A DNA stretch of 64,000 bases from Bacteroidota bacterium. Its GTDB lineage: Bacteria; Bacteroidota; Bacteroidia; Chitinophagales; Chitinophagaceae. The notes below the pieces were generated by a model that saw nothing but the letters and a program-made list of their open reading frames with translations, was not told the origin of the DNA and searched no databases. The stretch covers positions 62,001 to 126,000 of the forward strand of contig JAGWWM010000001.1 in NCBI GenBank assembly GCA_018970395.1, read 5' to 3'. The position numbers and the translations under genes were made by a program. Below are positions 43,310 to 52,952 of this stretch, in pieces (positions within the stretch are counted from its first letter, which is position 1; the number at the start of each line of letters is the position of its first letter).

Positions 43310-44449
43310 TTACTTCAATGCCTGCCGCGCGATCACCACTTTTTGAATTTCACTGGTTCCTTCTCCGATGGTGCACAGTTTGGAGTCGCGATAGAATTTT
43401 TCAACCGGGAAATCTTTGGTATAGCCATAGCCGCCGAAAATCTGAACGGCATCATTGCTTACCCTCACGGCTACTTCACTAGCATAATACTTGGCGATAG
43501 CACCTGATTCGGTAACAGATTCTCCCCTGTTTTTCATATCTGCTGCTTTGGCAATCAACAATTCAGCCGCAGCAATTTCTGTTGCCATATCAGCCAATTT
43601 AAAGGATATTCCCTGAAAATTAGCAATGGGTTGATCAAACTGATGTCTTTCCTGTGCATATTGTAATGCTGCTTCATAAGCCCCTTTTGCAATGCCTAAT
43701 GAAAGCGCTGCGATCGAAATACGTCCCCCATCCAGTACTTTCAATGCTTGACGAAATCCATCGCCCACTTCGCCAATTCTGTTAGCATCAGGGATGCGAC
43801 AATTGTCGAATATGATTTCTGCCGTTTCACTGGCACGCATTCCTAATTTATTTTCTTTTTTGCCGGATGAAAATCCGGGCGTTCCTCTCTCTACAATGAA
43901 GGCAGTTGCGTTTCCGCTGGTTCTGGGTTCTCCGGTGCGGGCAATAATGACTGCTATTTCTGCACTAATACCATGCGTGATCCAGCATTTGGTGCCATTC
44001 AGCACCCAGTCGTTGCCATCTTTTACAGCGGTTGTTTTCATATTCCCGGCGTCACTGCCTGTATTGGGTTCCGTTAATGCCCAACAGCCGATAGCTTCAC
44101 CCGCAGCTAAACGAGGCAGGTACTTTTTCTTTTGCTCCTCACTGCCGCAATAGTAAATGTGTCCTGTACAAAGTGAATTGTGGGCTGCAACACTCAAGCC
44201 AACCGAACCGCAGACTTTGGCAATTTCTACAATTGCCGCAGCATATTCATGGTATCCAAATCCGCTTCCTCCATAATTTTCAGGAATGAACATCCCCAAA
44301 AATCCAAGTTTACCCATTTCCTGTAAAGTGGATTTAGGAAAATATTGCGACTCATCCCACTCCATTACATGGGGTTTGATGGATTGATGGGCAAAATCCT
44401 TGGCAGCCTGTCTAACTTGCTCTACGGTTTCACTTTGCTGAAAATTCAT
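43310..44449 (-). CDS. Acyl-CoA dehydrogenase
   Basis: This 379-residue FAD enzyme oxidises acyl-CoA to trans-2-enoyl-CoA. Domain order is helical N-terminus, beta middle domain with CWALTEPNTGSDAGNMKTTA near residues 126-145 and WITHGISAE near 160, and C-terminal helical domain with QIFGGYGYTKDFPVEKFYRD near 337-356. The catalytic glutamate is in IGEGTSEIQ near 365-373. It resembles short-chain and branched-chain dehydrogenases, but the exact acyl preference is not readable. No other beta-oxidation gene is adjacent. Confidence 0.94.
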   Translation of the reverse strand: MNFQQSETVEQVRQAAKDFAHQSIKPHVMEWDESQYFPKSTLQEMGKLGFLGMFIPENYGGSGFGYHEYAAAIVEIAKVCGSVGLSVAAHNSLCTGHIYYCGSEEQKKKYLPRLAAGEAIGCWALTEPNTGSDAGNMKTTAVKDGNDWVLNGTKCWITHGISAEIAVIIARTGEPRTSGNATAFIVERGTPGFSSGKKENKLGMRASETAEIIFDNCRIPDANRIGEVGDGFRQALKVLDGGRISIAALSLGIAKGAYEAALQYAQERHQFDQPIANFQGISFKLADMATEIAAAELLIAKAADMKNRGESVTESGAIAKYYASEVAVRVSNDAVQIFGGYGYTKDFPVEKFYRDSKLCTIGEGTSEIQKVVIARQALK

Positions 44450-44506
44450 GATATGGTTGGTTTTAGCGTTTGCAAAGATAGAAGATTGCTAACACATGTT
44501 AGCAAA

Positions 44507-45409
44507 TTATTTTACGGTGAGATAAGGAATGATTTTTGCCCGGGTTTCCGGATTAATCGCTTCTATTTTTTCCAGGTCGGTCAGTGATTGATAGGCTCCA
44601 TGCTGTTCGCGGTAACGAATAATCGCTTTGGCTGTTTGATAGCGTATGTAAGGATGTTTGCTCAATGCCTCCTCATTCAATTCGTTAATATTTAGAAGAG
44701 AAACCCGAGGACTGGTATTCCTTAAATGCCCCTGAATTTGTTGAAACACACTGTCGGGCAGGCCATAGGTTTCACCCACTTGTTCCACCGATATATACCC
44801 ACCCAGTTTTTCCTTGAATTTCAGAATTCTGGCGGCAAGACCGGGTCCGATTCCTCGTAACGATTCCCATTCTTCCAGTGAAGCGGTATTGATTTCTATG
44901 GAAAGTACTTGTTGAGGATTTTTTTTGGTATAGTCCTTAGATTGGAATGTTTTTTTGACAGTGTCTGTAATCCTTACATAAGGGATTAATTGCTGAACCT
45001 GTTCCGACCGAAGTCCCCATATTTTTTTAAGGTCATCCGGACTTCGAAATCGTCCTCCTTTGGTACGGTAATTCAGAATGGTTTGTGCTGTCTTAGGTTT
45101 CACGCCCAAGCGCATCCATTCTTCTAACCCAATTGTATTTGGATCAAAGGGAAATAAGGATGGAGCTGGCAAACTTTCTGATGAAGCATGAGATTGTTTG
45201 TTGTTTGTACTTGAATTCGTAAGCGCTTCGGCAAGTAAAACTTTTTGACTTGCAATGGTAGTCTTCGGTTGCAATAAGAATGGAAAAAGATGCGGGAGGA
45301 GGAAGAGGAAAACGGCTATAATTAATATCAGTACTACGGCTCTTCTTTCAGAAGCGGTAAATACAAAATAGTTTTTGATCGGATGTTTTTGTGAAGGTTG
45401 CATACCCAA
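44507..45409 (-). CDS. Membrane-anchored ComEA-like helix-hairpin-helix protein
   Basis: This 300-residue protein has one N-terminal membrane helix (AVVLILIIAVFLFLLPHLF, residues 24-42), a Ser/Asn-rich linker, and three or four helix-hairpin-helix units: GVKPKTAQTILNYRTKGGRF near 104-123, LRGIGPGLAARILKFKEKLG near 185-204, KHPYIRYQTAKAIIRYREQH near 253-272. HhH domains bind DNA non-specifically; ComEA-like proteins act in DNA uptake, but this Bacteroidota version is untested. The protein should face the periplasm. It stands between the acyl-CoA dehydrogenase and MBL genes on the same strand. Confidence 0.85.
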   Translation of the reverse strand: MGMQPSQKHPIKNYFVFTASERRAVVLILIIAVFLFLLPHLFPFLLQPKTTIASQKVLLAEALTNSSTNNKQSHASSESLPAPSLFPFDPNTIGLEEWMRLGVKPKTAQTILNYRTKGGRFRSPDDLKKIWGLRSEQVQQLIPYVRITDTVKKTFQSKDYTKKNPQQVLSIEINTASLEEWESLRGIGPGLAARILKFKEKLGGYISVEQVGETYGLPDSVFQQIQGHLRNTSPRVSLLNINELNEEALSKHPYIRYQTAKAIIRYREQHGAYQSLTDLEKIEAINPETRAKIIPYLTVK

Positions 45410-45448
45410 AAATAAATCAGGTAACGAAAGGCATAGGTTAAAATTAGT

Positions 45449-46225
45449 TTAAAATTTTAATTGTAATCCATCATAAGCAAGCGACACTCCTTTGGGAAGT
45501 TCTTTCTGAATGGTGCTGTGTAATCCTAACTGGTGACTGATATGCGTGAAATATGCTGCCGAAACTCCGGCTTCTCTGGCAATGTCAATCGCCTCCTGCA
45601 ACGTGAAATGAGAAAGATGAGGTTGTTTGCGTAAAGCATTTAAGACGAGGGTGTGGCTTCCTTTTAATTTTTGCATTTCAACTGCATCTATCCGATTGGC
45701 ATCTGTGATATACGTAAAGGGGCCGAATCGAAAACCCAGCACCGGCATTTTCAAATGCCATACTAAAATCGGCTCGATGGTGAGATCGCCAATGGTAAAG
45801 GAATCTGTTCCGATCGAATGTGGCAAAAGATCCGGCACGCCAGGATATTTCTCTTTGGAAAATGCATAAAAAAAATCTTTTCGGATTGCAGCCTCTGTAA
45901 GTTCATTGCAATACAACGGCATGGGCATTCCCGAAAAAAGATTAAAAGCTCTTACATCATCGAGTCCGGCTAAATGATCTTTATGAGGATGGGTAAACAG
46001 AATAGCATCGAGTTTTGTAACACCTGCCCGCAACATCTGATATCTAAAATCGGGAGTAGTATCCACTACCAGGGTAGTCGTTTCGCTTTGAATCAGAATA
46101 CTGCTTCGAAGCCGTTTGTCTTTTTTATGAGTAGATTGACATACTTCACAATGGCATCCTATCATTGGAACGCCGCTGCTGGTGCCGGTTCCCAAAAAAG
46201 TAACGGTAAAAGGAGGATAATTCAC
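45449..46225 (-). CDS. MBL-fold metallohydrolase (PhnP-like)
   Basis: This 258-residue metallo-beta-lactamase-fold enzyme opens with VTFLGTGTSSGVPMIGCHC and continues with CEVCQSTHKKDKRLRSS, the cysteine motif of the PhnP-like cyclic phosphodiesterases, then the metal motif FTHPHKDHLAGLDDVR near 76-91 and FTHISHQLG near 230. PhnP opens phosphoribosyl 1,2-cyclic phosphate, but no phosphonate genes are nearby, so another phosphodiester substrate is likely. The start is GTG 46225. It follows a 96-residue gene of the same strand at a 56-bp distance. Confidence 0.87.
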   Translation of the reverse strand: MNYPPFTVTFLGTGTSSGVPMIGCHCEVCQSTHKKDKRLRSSILIQSETTTLVVDTTPDFRYQMLRAGVTKLDAILFTHPHKDHLAGLDDVRAFNLFSGMPMPLYCNELTEAAIRKDFFYAFSKEKYPGVPDLLPHSIGTDSFTIGDLTIEPILVWHLKMPVLGFRFGPFTYITDANRIDAVEMQKLKGSHTLVLNALRKQPHLSHFTLQEAIDIAREAGVSAAYFTHISHQLGLHSTIQKELPKGVSLAYDGLQLKF

Positions 46226-46281
46226 AACATAAAATTAAAGATTGAAGACCATTTTAATCTTACGGTGTTAAGAAGAAAATA

Positions 46282-46572
46282 TCATGCTGCTTTGGCTGCA
46301 ATCTCCTTTGCAGCTGCTAAAGCCAACACTTCTGTATAAAGCCGCTGAGAAGCATCTGTAAGTAAATCAATATCAATTTTTACCTGTGGCAATAAATCCA
46401 GAACAGTTTGAATACGCCCTTCCAGACTTAAAAATTTATTCAGCACTACTACTTTTTTCTGTTCCAGGATGCAATAACCACTTTGAAAAGTTCCTCTTTC
46501 GTAGCGGACTACATAACCTCCTTCTTCTAAAATGGATTCCAGCTGATTGAGTGTATGTTGATTTAACTTCAT
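46282..46572 (-). CDS. Conserved-looking small protein, function unknown
   Basis: I cannot assign a named family to this 96-residue soluble protein. It has the pattern GGYVVRYERGTFQSGYCIL followed by EQKKVVVLNKFLSLEGRI, which reads like a small beta-hairpin domain, and an Ala-rich helix at the C-terminus. It lies just downstream of the porX-like gene (108 bp) and upstream of the MBL gene on the same strand. Base composition and codon use match its neighbours and the ATG is clear, so it is very probably a real gene. Confidence 0.75.
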   Translation of the reverse strand: MKLNQHTLNQLESILEEGGYVVRYERGTFQSGYCILEQKKVVVLNKFLSLEGRIQTVLDLLPQVKIDIDLLTDASQRLYTEVLALAAAKEIAAKAA

Positions 46573-46680
46573 GGTATCAATACATTTTTATGCTTCATTG
46601 CACAACTTCAAAATTAAGCATGCGAGAGGGCTGATTGCATAGCTGCTTAATAAAGACTTATCCACACTACGTGGAGAGAT

Positions 46681-48237
46681 TTAAATTTTGGAGTGCATTC
46701 GAATGACAGGAATTATCATTTCTTCCAGACTTACGCCGCCGTGCTGGAACGTGTTTTTGTAATAGCTTGAAAAATGATGATAATTATTCGGATAACACAT
46801 GTAATTATATTCTCCAGCAAAAATGTATGCTGAATTCAGGTGAGGTGCAGGAAGTCCGCTTAAGCGCGGTTCTTTCATCGCTAATACTTCTTTGGCTTCA
46901 TACTGGAGATTGCGGCCGTGTTTGTAGCGAATATTTGTAGTTGTTTCTTTATCGCCAATCACCTTGATGGGTTTTTGTACGCGGATGCTTCCATGATCGG
47001 TAGCCACAATTACCTGAATCTTTTTATCTGCTATTTTTTTCAAAGCCTGGTGAAGGGGAGAATGTTCAAACCAGCTGGCGGTAATGCTGCGATAACTTTT
47101 TTCATCGGCAGCGAGTTCTTTCAAAACCTCCATTTCCGTGCGGGCATGACTTAGCATATCCATGAAATTATACACAATGATATTGATGTCGTTCTGTAAC
47201 AGATTATGGACATTGTTCAGCAAATCCTGTCCTGCCTGATGATGCAACACTTTAGTAAATGAATAACTCAGTTTTTCTCTTCCGGTTTGTTTCAGCAGGT
47301 GGGCAAAAAAACTTTCTTCATGTAAATTCTTGCTGCCTTCTTCAAAATCATTTTTCCATTGCTGGGGGAAAACGCTTTGTATCTGAGCGGGAAGCATACC
47401 ACTGAAGAGGGCATTTCTACTGTATTGTGTGGCGGTAGGCAAGAGAGAGTAGAAACAATCTTCTTCCTGTATCCGAAATGACTCTGCAAAAGCGGGTTGA
47501 ATGGCGCGCCATTGATCGAAACGAAGATTGTCAATCAAAATAAAAAATAAAGGCACCCCTTTTTGCAGATGAGGAAATACTTTTTTTTCAAAGAGAGTAT
47601 GACTCATCACCGGTGCGGCTTTCGGAGCAGCAATCCAGTCGGTATATTGTTTGCGGATAAACTTGAAAAATTCGTTATTGGCTTCAGACTTCTGACTTTG
47701 TACGACTTCTTGCATTTCCGGACTGTCCACCCGGCTGATTTCCATTTCCCAGTATACCAGTTTTTTGTAGATATCTATCCACTCGTTGAACCCCGGATTA
47801 CTATTGAGTGCCGTAAAAAGATGGCGAAACTGTTCCTGATAGGCAGCGGTGGTTTTTTCAGAAACCAGTCTTTTATTATCCACTATTTTCTTAATACTCA
47901 GTAGAACCTGATTGGGGTTGACGGGTTTGATCAGATAATCGGCGATCTGGGATCCAATAGCATCATCCATCAGGTTTTCAGTTTCATTTTTGGTAACGAG
48001 AATAACCGGTAAAGAGGGCAGAATTTCTTTTATTTTAGAAAGCGTTTCCAATCCCGTCAGTCCGGGCATACTCTCGTCCATCAATACCAGGTCAACCGGA
48101 TTTTCTTTCAGGTAATCAATGGCATCAAAACCGTTTGTCAGTACGGTTACTTCATATCCTTTGTTTTCCAGGAAAAGTTTATGCGATTGTAAACTTTCTA
48201 TTTCATCATCCACCCACAAAATTGTTGCCAATGCCAT
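46681..48237 (-). CDS. porX: PorX-type response regulator with PglZ phosphodiesterase domain
   Basis: This 518-residue protein has an N-terminal receiver domain (ILWVDDEIESLQ; phospho-acceptor in LVLMDESMPG near Asp 54; Lys in YLIKPVNP near 105) and a C-terminal PglZ/alkaline-phosphatase-like domain with metal-site motifs FFILIDNLRFDQW near 230, LLPTATQYSRNALFSG near 270 and VIVATDHGSIRV near 415. In Porphyromonas, PorX is activated by the PorY kinase and controls type IX secretion genes with SigP; its PglZ domain hydrolyses nucleotide-type phosphodiesters. The PorY gene is not in view. A PorP/SprF family gene lies 12 kb away. Confidence 0.92.
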   Translation of the reverse strand: MALATILWVDDEIESLQSHKLFLENKGYEVTVLTNGFDAIDYLKENPVDLVLMDESMPGLTGLETLSKIKEILPSLPVILVTKNETENLMDDAIGSQIADYLIKPVNPNQVLLSIKKIVDNKRLVSEKTTAAYQEQFRHLFTALNSNPGFNEWIDIYKKLVYWEMEISRVDSPEMQEVVQSQKSEANNEFFKFIRKQYTDWIAAPKAAPVMSHTLFEKKVFPHLQKGVPLFFILIDNLRFDQWRAIQPAFAESFRIQEEDCFYSLLPTATQYSRNALFSGMLPAQIQSVFPQQWKNDFEEGSKNLHEESFFAHLLKQTGREKLSYSFTKVLHHQAGQDLLNNVHNLLQNDINIIVYNFMDMLSHARTEMEVLKELAADEKSYRSITASWFEHSPLHQALKKIADKKIQVIVATDHGSIRVQKPIKVIGDKETTTNIRYKHGRNLQYEAKEVLAMKEPRLSGLPAPHLNSAYIFAGEYNYMCYPNNYHHFSSYYKNTFQHGGVSLEEMIIPVIRMHSKI

Positions 48238-48359
48238 TGAAAGAAGAAAATTATTGGTTGAAAAGGCTGCTTTCTGATTCCGGTTGTAAATGTAGGAATT
48301 AGTTCTGTTCAGTTATCTTTGATAAAAGACCTTTAACTGAAAAAAAGGAATTTTACGCT

Positions 48360-49580
48360 ATGGCATTCAGAAAAATTATCAATGATCCGGTATATGGGTT
48401 TATCACTATTGATGACGCGCTCATTTACGAAATCATTTCTCATCCATATTATCAACGGCTTCGCCGTATTCATCAGATGGCACTGGCACAGTTGGTTTAT
48501 CCGGGTGCGGTGCATACCCGTTTGCATCACAGTCTCGGAGCCTATCATTTAATCAGTCAGGCGATCCTTGAATTGCAGGGGAAAGGGATTGCCATCAGCA
48601 AGGAAGAAGAGCAGGGGGCTAAAATTGCTATTCTGCTGCATGATATCGGACATGGCCCTTTCTCCCATGCGCTGGAGCATGTGTTGATAGAAGACATGCA
48701 TCATGAGGAAATCTCTCTCCTCATATTTGAAGAACTTAATCATTCCTTCAAGGGGGCGTTAGATATGGCGCTGGCAATATTTAAAGGTACATATCCAAAA
48801 CCTTTTCTGCACCAGTTGATCAGCAGTCAGCTTGACGTGGATCGTATGGATTATCTCACACGTGATAGTTTTTACAGTGGGGTAAGCGAGGGCGTAATCG
48901 GGTATGACCGAATCATTAAAATGATGACGGTCAGTGACGGAGATTTGGTAATAGAAGAAAAAGGGATTTATTCAATCGAAAAATTTTTGGTGGCACGCAG
49001 ACTGATGTACTGGCAGGCTTATTTGCATAAAACCGTTCTGGGGGCTGAAAATATGCTGGTAAAAATATTGCAACGTGCAAAAATGCTGGCGCCCGCAAGT
49101 GTCGGAAGTTTTTCAGCCTCTTCTTCGCTGGATGCTTTTTTGCGGATGGAGAATAGCGGGGAATTTATCAAAAAAAATCTCGAATTGTTCTGCCGGCTGG
49201 ATGATTATGATGTATTGTGTTCCATCAAAAAATGGACAGAGCATGATGATTTTATTTTACGTGAGTTATGTATCCGATTGATTAACAGACGTATTCTTAA
49301 GACTACCCTGCAGGAGTTTCCGTTTGATAAAGAAACAATTGAAGGATTGCAGCAGAAAGCGGCAACCTTATTCGGTATTTCTGTTCAGGAAGCGCAATGG
49401 TTTGTTTTTGATGGTATTGCCACCAATCGGATGTACAATCCGGGTAACGAACAGATTAAAATTTTATTCAAAGACGGCAGGCTGCGCAATATTTCTGAAG
49501 TAGAATATGTTTTAATACAACAGGTAACCAATGCTCCCGCAAATAAGTTTTATATTTGCAGACCGGGAGAAGTGAGATAA
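48360..49580 (+). CDS. HD-domain phosphohydrolase (dGTPase-like)
   Basis: This 406-residue HD-superfamily enzyme shows the metal ligands in order: HTRLHHSLGAYHL near residues 51-63, LLHDIGHGPFSHALEH near 92-107 and DVDRMDYLTRDSFYSG near 158-173. The set resembles SAMHD1/YwfO-type triphosphohydrolases that cut dNTPs. The C-terminal 150 residues are predicted helical. It is divergent from the porX gene (122 bp between starts) and 31 bp ahead of lpxD, so it may head the lpx transcript. The nucleotide preference cannot be read. Confidence 0.9.
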   Translation: MAFRKIINDPVYGFITIDDALIYEIISHPYYQRLRRIHQMALAQLVYPGAVHTRLHHSLGAYHLISQAILELQGKGIAISKEEEQGAKIAILLHDIGHGPFSHALEHVLIEDMHHEEISLLIFEELNHSFKGALDMALAIFKGTYPKPFLHQLISSQLDVDRMDYLTRDSFYSGVSEGVIGYDRIIKMMTVSDGDLVIEEKGIYSIEKFLVARRLMYWQAYLHKTVLGAENMLVKILQRAKMLAPASVGSFSASSSLDAFLRMENSGEFIKKNLELFCRLDDYDVLCSIKKWTEHDDFILRELCIRLINRRILKTTLQEFPFDKETIEGLQQKAATLFGISVQEAQWFVFDGIATNRMYNPGNEQIKILFKDGRLRNISEVEYVLIQQVTNAPANKFYICRPGEVR

Positions 49581-49611
49581 CCCGAAATCATTGCTCCTTA
49601 ATACAGGCAAT

Positions 49612-50661
49612 ATGGAATTTACAGCGCAACAGATAGCCCAGCTTATAGGCGGAAACATTGAGGGAAATCCGGAAGTGAAGGTGAGCGGTTTTGGTAAAAT
49701 CGAAGAAGCCGGTGCAGGTCAGCTGACTTTTCTTGCCAATCCCAAATACGAAGAATTTTTATACAACACTTCTGCTTCTCTTATCATTATCAATGAATCG
49801 CTAGAGCTGAAGCAGCCCGTAGGCGCCACGTTAATCAGAGTGCCAGATGCTTATACTGCCTTTGCTACTTTGCTGCAGGCTTATGAACAACTGAAGGCAG
49901 GTCAATTGAACGGCATTCAGCAACCGGCTTTTGTGTCGGAAACCGCAACGCTTGGAACGCAGGTTTTTGTAGGAGCATTTTCCTATATCGGCAACCAGGT
50001 GAAAATCGGGAATAATGTAAAGATTCATCCTCAGGTATATATCGGAGAGGGTGCTGAAATCGGAGATCATACCATTCTAAAGCCGGGGGTAAAAATTGGA
50101 GAGCATTGTATCATCGGAAAAAATGTAATCATTCATCCGGGTACAGTTATTGGAAGCGATGGTTTTGGTTTCGCTCCTCAGTCGGACGGAAGTTATAAAA
50201 AAGTTCCCCAGATCGGTAATGTGATGGTTGAGGATTATGTGGAAATAGGATCCAACTGCTCCATTGATCGTGCTACGATGGGTTCTACCATCATTCGCAA
50301 GGGCGCTAAACTGGATAATCTCATTCAGGTTGCTCATAATGTGGAAATAGGAGAAAATACGGCTATTGCGGCTCAAACAGGTGTAAGCGGAAGCACCAAA
50401 ATTGGAAAGAATGTGATGATTGGCGGGCAAGCAGGTATTGTCGGACATATAACCATAGCAGACGGCAGTCGTATCAATGCCCAGAGCGGAGTTTCCAAAT
50501 CCATCAAAGTGCCCAATAGTATCGTAACCGGTTCGCCGGCACATGATTACACCAGCACCCTTCGCAGCCAGGCTGTATATCGTAACCTTCCTCAGCTGGA
50601 AAAGCGCATCAGTGAGTTGGAGGAAATGATTAAAAAAATGGAAGCTTTCAAGTCGTATTGA
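49612..50661 (+). CDS. lpxD: UDP-3-O-(3-hydroxyacyl)glucosamine N-acyltransferase
   Basis: This 349-residue trimeric acyltransferase carries out the third step of lipid A synthesis, adding a 3-hydroxyacyl chain to the 2-amino group. The N-terminal uridine-binding domain contains LTFLANPKYEEFLYNT near residues 39-54; residues about 105-320 are a left-handed beta helix of hexapeptide repeats (IGNNVKIHPQVYIGEGAEIG). The catalytic His is in VAHNVEIGENT near 243. The C-terminal coiled coil QLEKRISELEEMIKKMEAF matches LpxD. ATG 49612 (MEFTAQQIAQLIGG) was chosen over an upstream TTG. Confidence 0.96.
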   Translation: MEFTAQQIAQLIGGNIEGNPEVKVSGFGKIEEAGAGQLTFLANPKYEEFLYNTSASLIIINESLELKQPVGATLIRVPDAYTAFATLLQAYEQLKAGQLNGIQQPAFVSETATLGTQVFVGAFSYIGNQVKIGNNVKIHPQVYIGEGAEIGDHTILKPGVKIGEHCIIGKNVIIHPGTVIGSDGFGFAPQSDGSYKKVPQIGNVMVEDYVEIGSNCSIDRATMGSTIIRKGAKLDNLIQVAHNVEIGENTAIAAQTGVSGSTKIGKNVMIGGQAGIVGHITIADGSRINAQSGVSKSIKVPNSIVTGSPAHDYTSTLRSQAVYRNLPQLEKRISELEEMIKKMEAFKSY

Positions 50662-50742
50662 TAAGCACATCAGTGCTGAATTTACCTGTCATTACCTTAA
50701 TGTTACGGCTTTTTATTACTTTCGCAGCCTATAACAGGTTTC

Positions 50743-52149
50743 ATGGGTCATTCAAATGAATTTCAACATACTATTGCAGCATCGGTCAGCATATCCGGAG
50801 TCGGCATTCATACCGGCGCATCGGTAACGGTAACATTAGAACCTTCCGCTCCGAATACGGGCATCGTTTTTCAGCGTATCGATCTGGAAGGTAAGCCTTG
50901 CGTAAAAGCGGATGTGGACTTTGTGGTAGAAACCAACCGCAGTACAACCCTTTCCAATAACGGCGCTTCTGTCAGTACCATAGAGCATTTACTGGCAGCC
51001 CTTACTGCGGCAGGCATTGATAATTTGTTGATCCAGATTGACGGTCCGGAAGTGCCCATTATGGACGGCAGTGCGCAGCCCTTTGTGGATTTGTTGTCAC
51101 AGGCAGGGGCACTCAATCAGCAGGTTGCCAGGCATTGTTATGAAATAGAAGAAAATATTTATTTCTACGATGAAGAAAAGAAAGTCGAAATGGTTGCCCT
51201 GCCCTCCAAGCAGTATCGCATCAATACGCTGATTGATTTTAATTCTCCGGTACTGGGCACACAGCATGCACTTTTAAGAGATCTCGGTGAATTTAATAAA
51301 TCCATTGCCCCTTGTCGCACTTTTTCTTTTTTTCATGAGCTGGAGTTTTTATTGCAGAATAATCTGATTAAAGGAGGCGACCTCAATAATGCAATTGTGG
51401 TGGTTGATAAACCTGTGACAGAAGCGCAGCTTGATGCCCTTGCCAAAAGTTTTGGAAAAGAAAAATTTGCTGTCTCCAGCGAAGGCTATCTGAATAATCT
51501 GCAATTGCGCTTCCCCAACGAGCCCGCTCGCCATAAACTGCTCGATTTAGTGGGAGATCTGGCTTTGGTAGGCCTTCCTTTCAAGGCACATATCATTGCC
51601 AACCGCCCCGGTCACGCAAGCAATATCGCTTTCGCAAAAAAAATTAAAGAGCATCTTAAAAAACTAAAGAACAAAGTCCAGGTGCCGGTGTATCATGCCG
51701 ATCAGCCACCTTTGTACGATATTCTTGAAATTGAACGCATCCTCCCGCATCGCTTTCCTTTTTTATTGATTGATAAAATTATTGAGCATACTGATACCCA
51801 TATTGTAGGCATTAAAAATGTTACCTATAACGAGCAGTATTTCCAGGGACATTTCCCCAATAATTATGTAATGCCGGGTGTGTTGCAGATTGAAGCGCTG
51901 GCTCAATGCGGGGGCGTGCTCGCCATTCCACGAAATTCGGAAGATAAATACGACACTTATTTTTTAAAGATAGATAACTGTAAATTCAAGCAAAAAGTGG
52001 TGCCGGGCGATACCCTCATTCTTAAAATGGAATTAAAGAACCCAATCAGAAGAGGTATCTGTGAAATGAAAGGAACCATTTTTGTAGGAAAAAAAATTGT
52101 TTGCGAAGCAGATCTTACTGCTCAAATTGTTAAAAGAAGTCAATCATGA
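50743..52149 (+). CDS. Bifunctional LpxC-FabZ (deacetylase / 3-hydroxyacyl-ACP dehydratase)
   Basis: This 468-residue fusion is characteristic of Bacteroidota. Residues 1 to about 305 are the zinc deacetylase LpxC, with STIEHLLAALTAAGIDN near 78-94, GPEVPIMDGSA near 99-109, and HKLLDLVGDLALVG plus NRPGHASNIAFA near 258-296 supplying metal and catalytic residues. Residues 325-468 are FabZ, with HRFPFLLIDKI near 336-346 and GHFPNNYVMPGVLQIEALAQ near 366-385 bearing the catalytic His and Glu. The fusion links lipid A commitment with fatty-acid supply. Its stop codon overlaps the lpxA ATG (ATGA). Confidence 0.97.
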   Translation: MGHSNEFQHTIAASVSISGVGIHTGASVTVTLEPSAPNTGIVFQRIDLEGKPCVKADVDFVVETNRSTTLSNNGASVSTIEHLLAALTAAGIDNLLIQIDGPEVPIMDGSAQPFVDLLSQAGALNQQVARHCYEIEENIYFYDEEKKVEMVALPSKQYRINTLIDFNSPVLGTQHALLRDLGEFNKSIAPCRTFSFFHELEFLLQNNLIKGGDLNNAIVVVDKPVTEAQLDALAKSFGKEKFAVSSEGYLNNLQLRFPNEPARHKLLDLVGDLALVGLPFKAHIIANRPGHASNIAFAKKIKEHLKKLKNKVQVPVYHADQPPLYDILEIERILPHRFPFLLIDKIIEHTDTHIVGIKNVTYNEQYFQGHFPNNYVMPGVLQIEALAQCGGVLAIPRNSEDKYDTYFLKIDNCKFKQKVVPGDTLILKMELKNPIRRGICEMKGTIFVGKKIVCEADLTAQIVKRSQS

Positions 52150-52952
52150 TCAGTAACCTCGCTTACGTTCATCCTGACGCTGTTATCGGTGCCAATGTAA
52201 CCATCGATCCGTTTGCCATGATTCATAATGATGTGGTCATCGGAGATGGAACGCATATCATGAGCAATGCCACCATTTTCCCATGCTCCCGCATCGGCAG
52301 CGACTGTCAGATTTTCCCGGGTGCCGTGATTGGTGCTGTACCGCAGGATTTAAAATTCAAAGGAGAATATACGCTTGCTGAAATCGGTAATCATACCATC
52401 ATCAGAGAGTGCGCAACTGTACACAGAGGCACTGCAGAAAAAAACACCACTAAAGTGGGGGAGCATTGTCTGATTATGGCCTATGCACATATTGCCCACG
52501 ATTGTATTCTCGGCAACCATGTGATTCTTGCCAATTCGGTTCAGCTGGCCGGACATGTAATAGTAGATGATTTCGCCATTATCGGTGGCATGAGTGCAGC
52601 GCATCAGTTCACCCACATTGGCGCACATACCTATATCGCCGGCATGAGCGCTATCCGTAAAGATGTGCCTCCCTTCGTTAAAGCTGCCAGAGAGCCATTA
52701 AGTTATGTGGGTATCAACAATGTCGGTTTAGCCAGAAGAGGATTTACCAAAGAACAACAAGAAGAAATTTTTGATATCTATCATATCCTTTTTGTAGAGA
52801 AGCACAATGTGACTAAGGCGATGGAAATCATTCAGAAAAACTTTAAAGATTCTCCCATCAAAGAAGAAATTCTTGCCTTTATCAAAAAATCTGAAATCGG
52901 CATCATCAAGCGTATGCTGAAAAATCCTTCGGATGAAAATATCGCTTTCTGA
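52146..52952 (+). CDS. lpxA: UDP-N-acetylglucosamine O-acyltransferase
   Basis: This 268-residue trimeric enzyme starts lipid A synthesis by adding a 3-hydroxyacyl chain to UDP-GlcNAc. Residues 1 to about 190 are hexapeptide repeats (VHPDAVIGANVTIDPFAMIH), with the catalytic His in MAYAHIAHDCILGN near 113-126 and GGMSAAHQFTHIG near 143-155. The C-terminal helical domain contains GINNVGLARRGFTKEQQ near 195-211. It is coupled to lpxC-fabZ by an ATGA overlap, and its final 20 bases overlap the ABC ATPase gene. Confidence 0.97.
   Translation: MISNLAYVHPDAVIGANVTIDPFAMIHNDVVIGDGTHIMSNATIFPCSRIGSDCQIFPGAVIGAVPQDLKFKGEYTLAEIGNHTIIRECATVHRGTAEKNTTKVGEHCLIMAYAHIAHDCILGNHVILANSVQLAGHVIVDDFAIIGGMSAAHQFTHIGAHTYIAGMSAIRKDVPPFVKAAREPLSYVGINNVGLARRGFTKEQQEEIFDIYHILFVEKHNVTKAMEIIQKNFKDSPIKEEILAFIKKSEIGIIKRMLKNPSDENIAF

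Noticed and set aside
50077-50670. 197-residue antisense frame inside lpxD
   Set aside because: It is opposite the hexapeptide-repeat region; regular codon periodicity of the sense gene creates the open frame.
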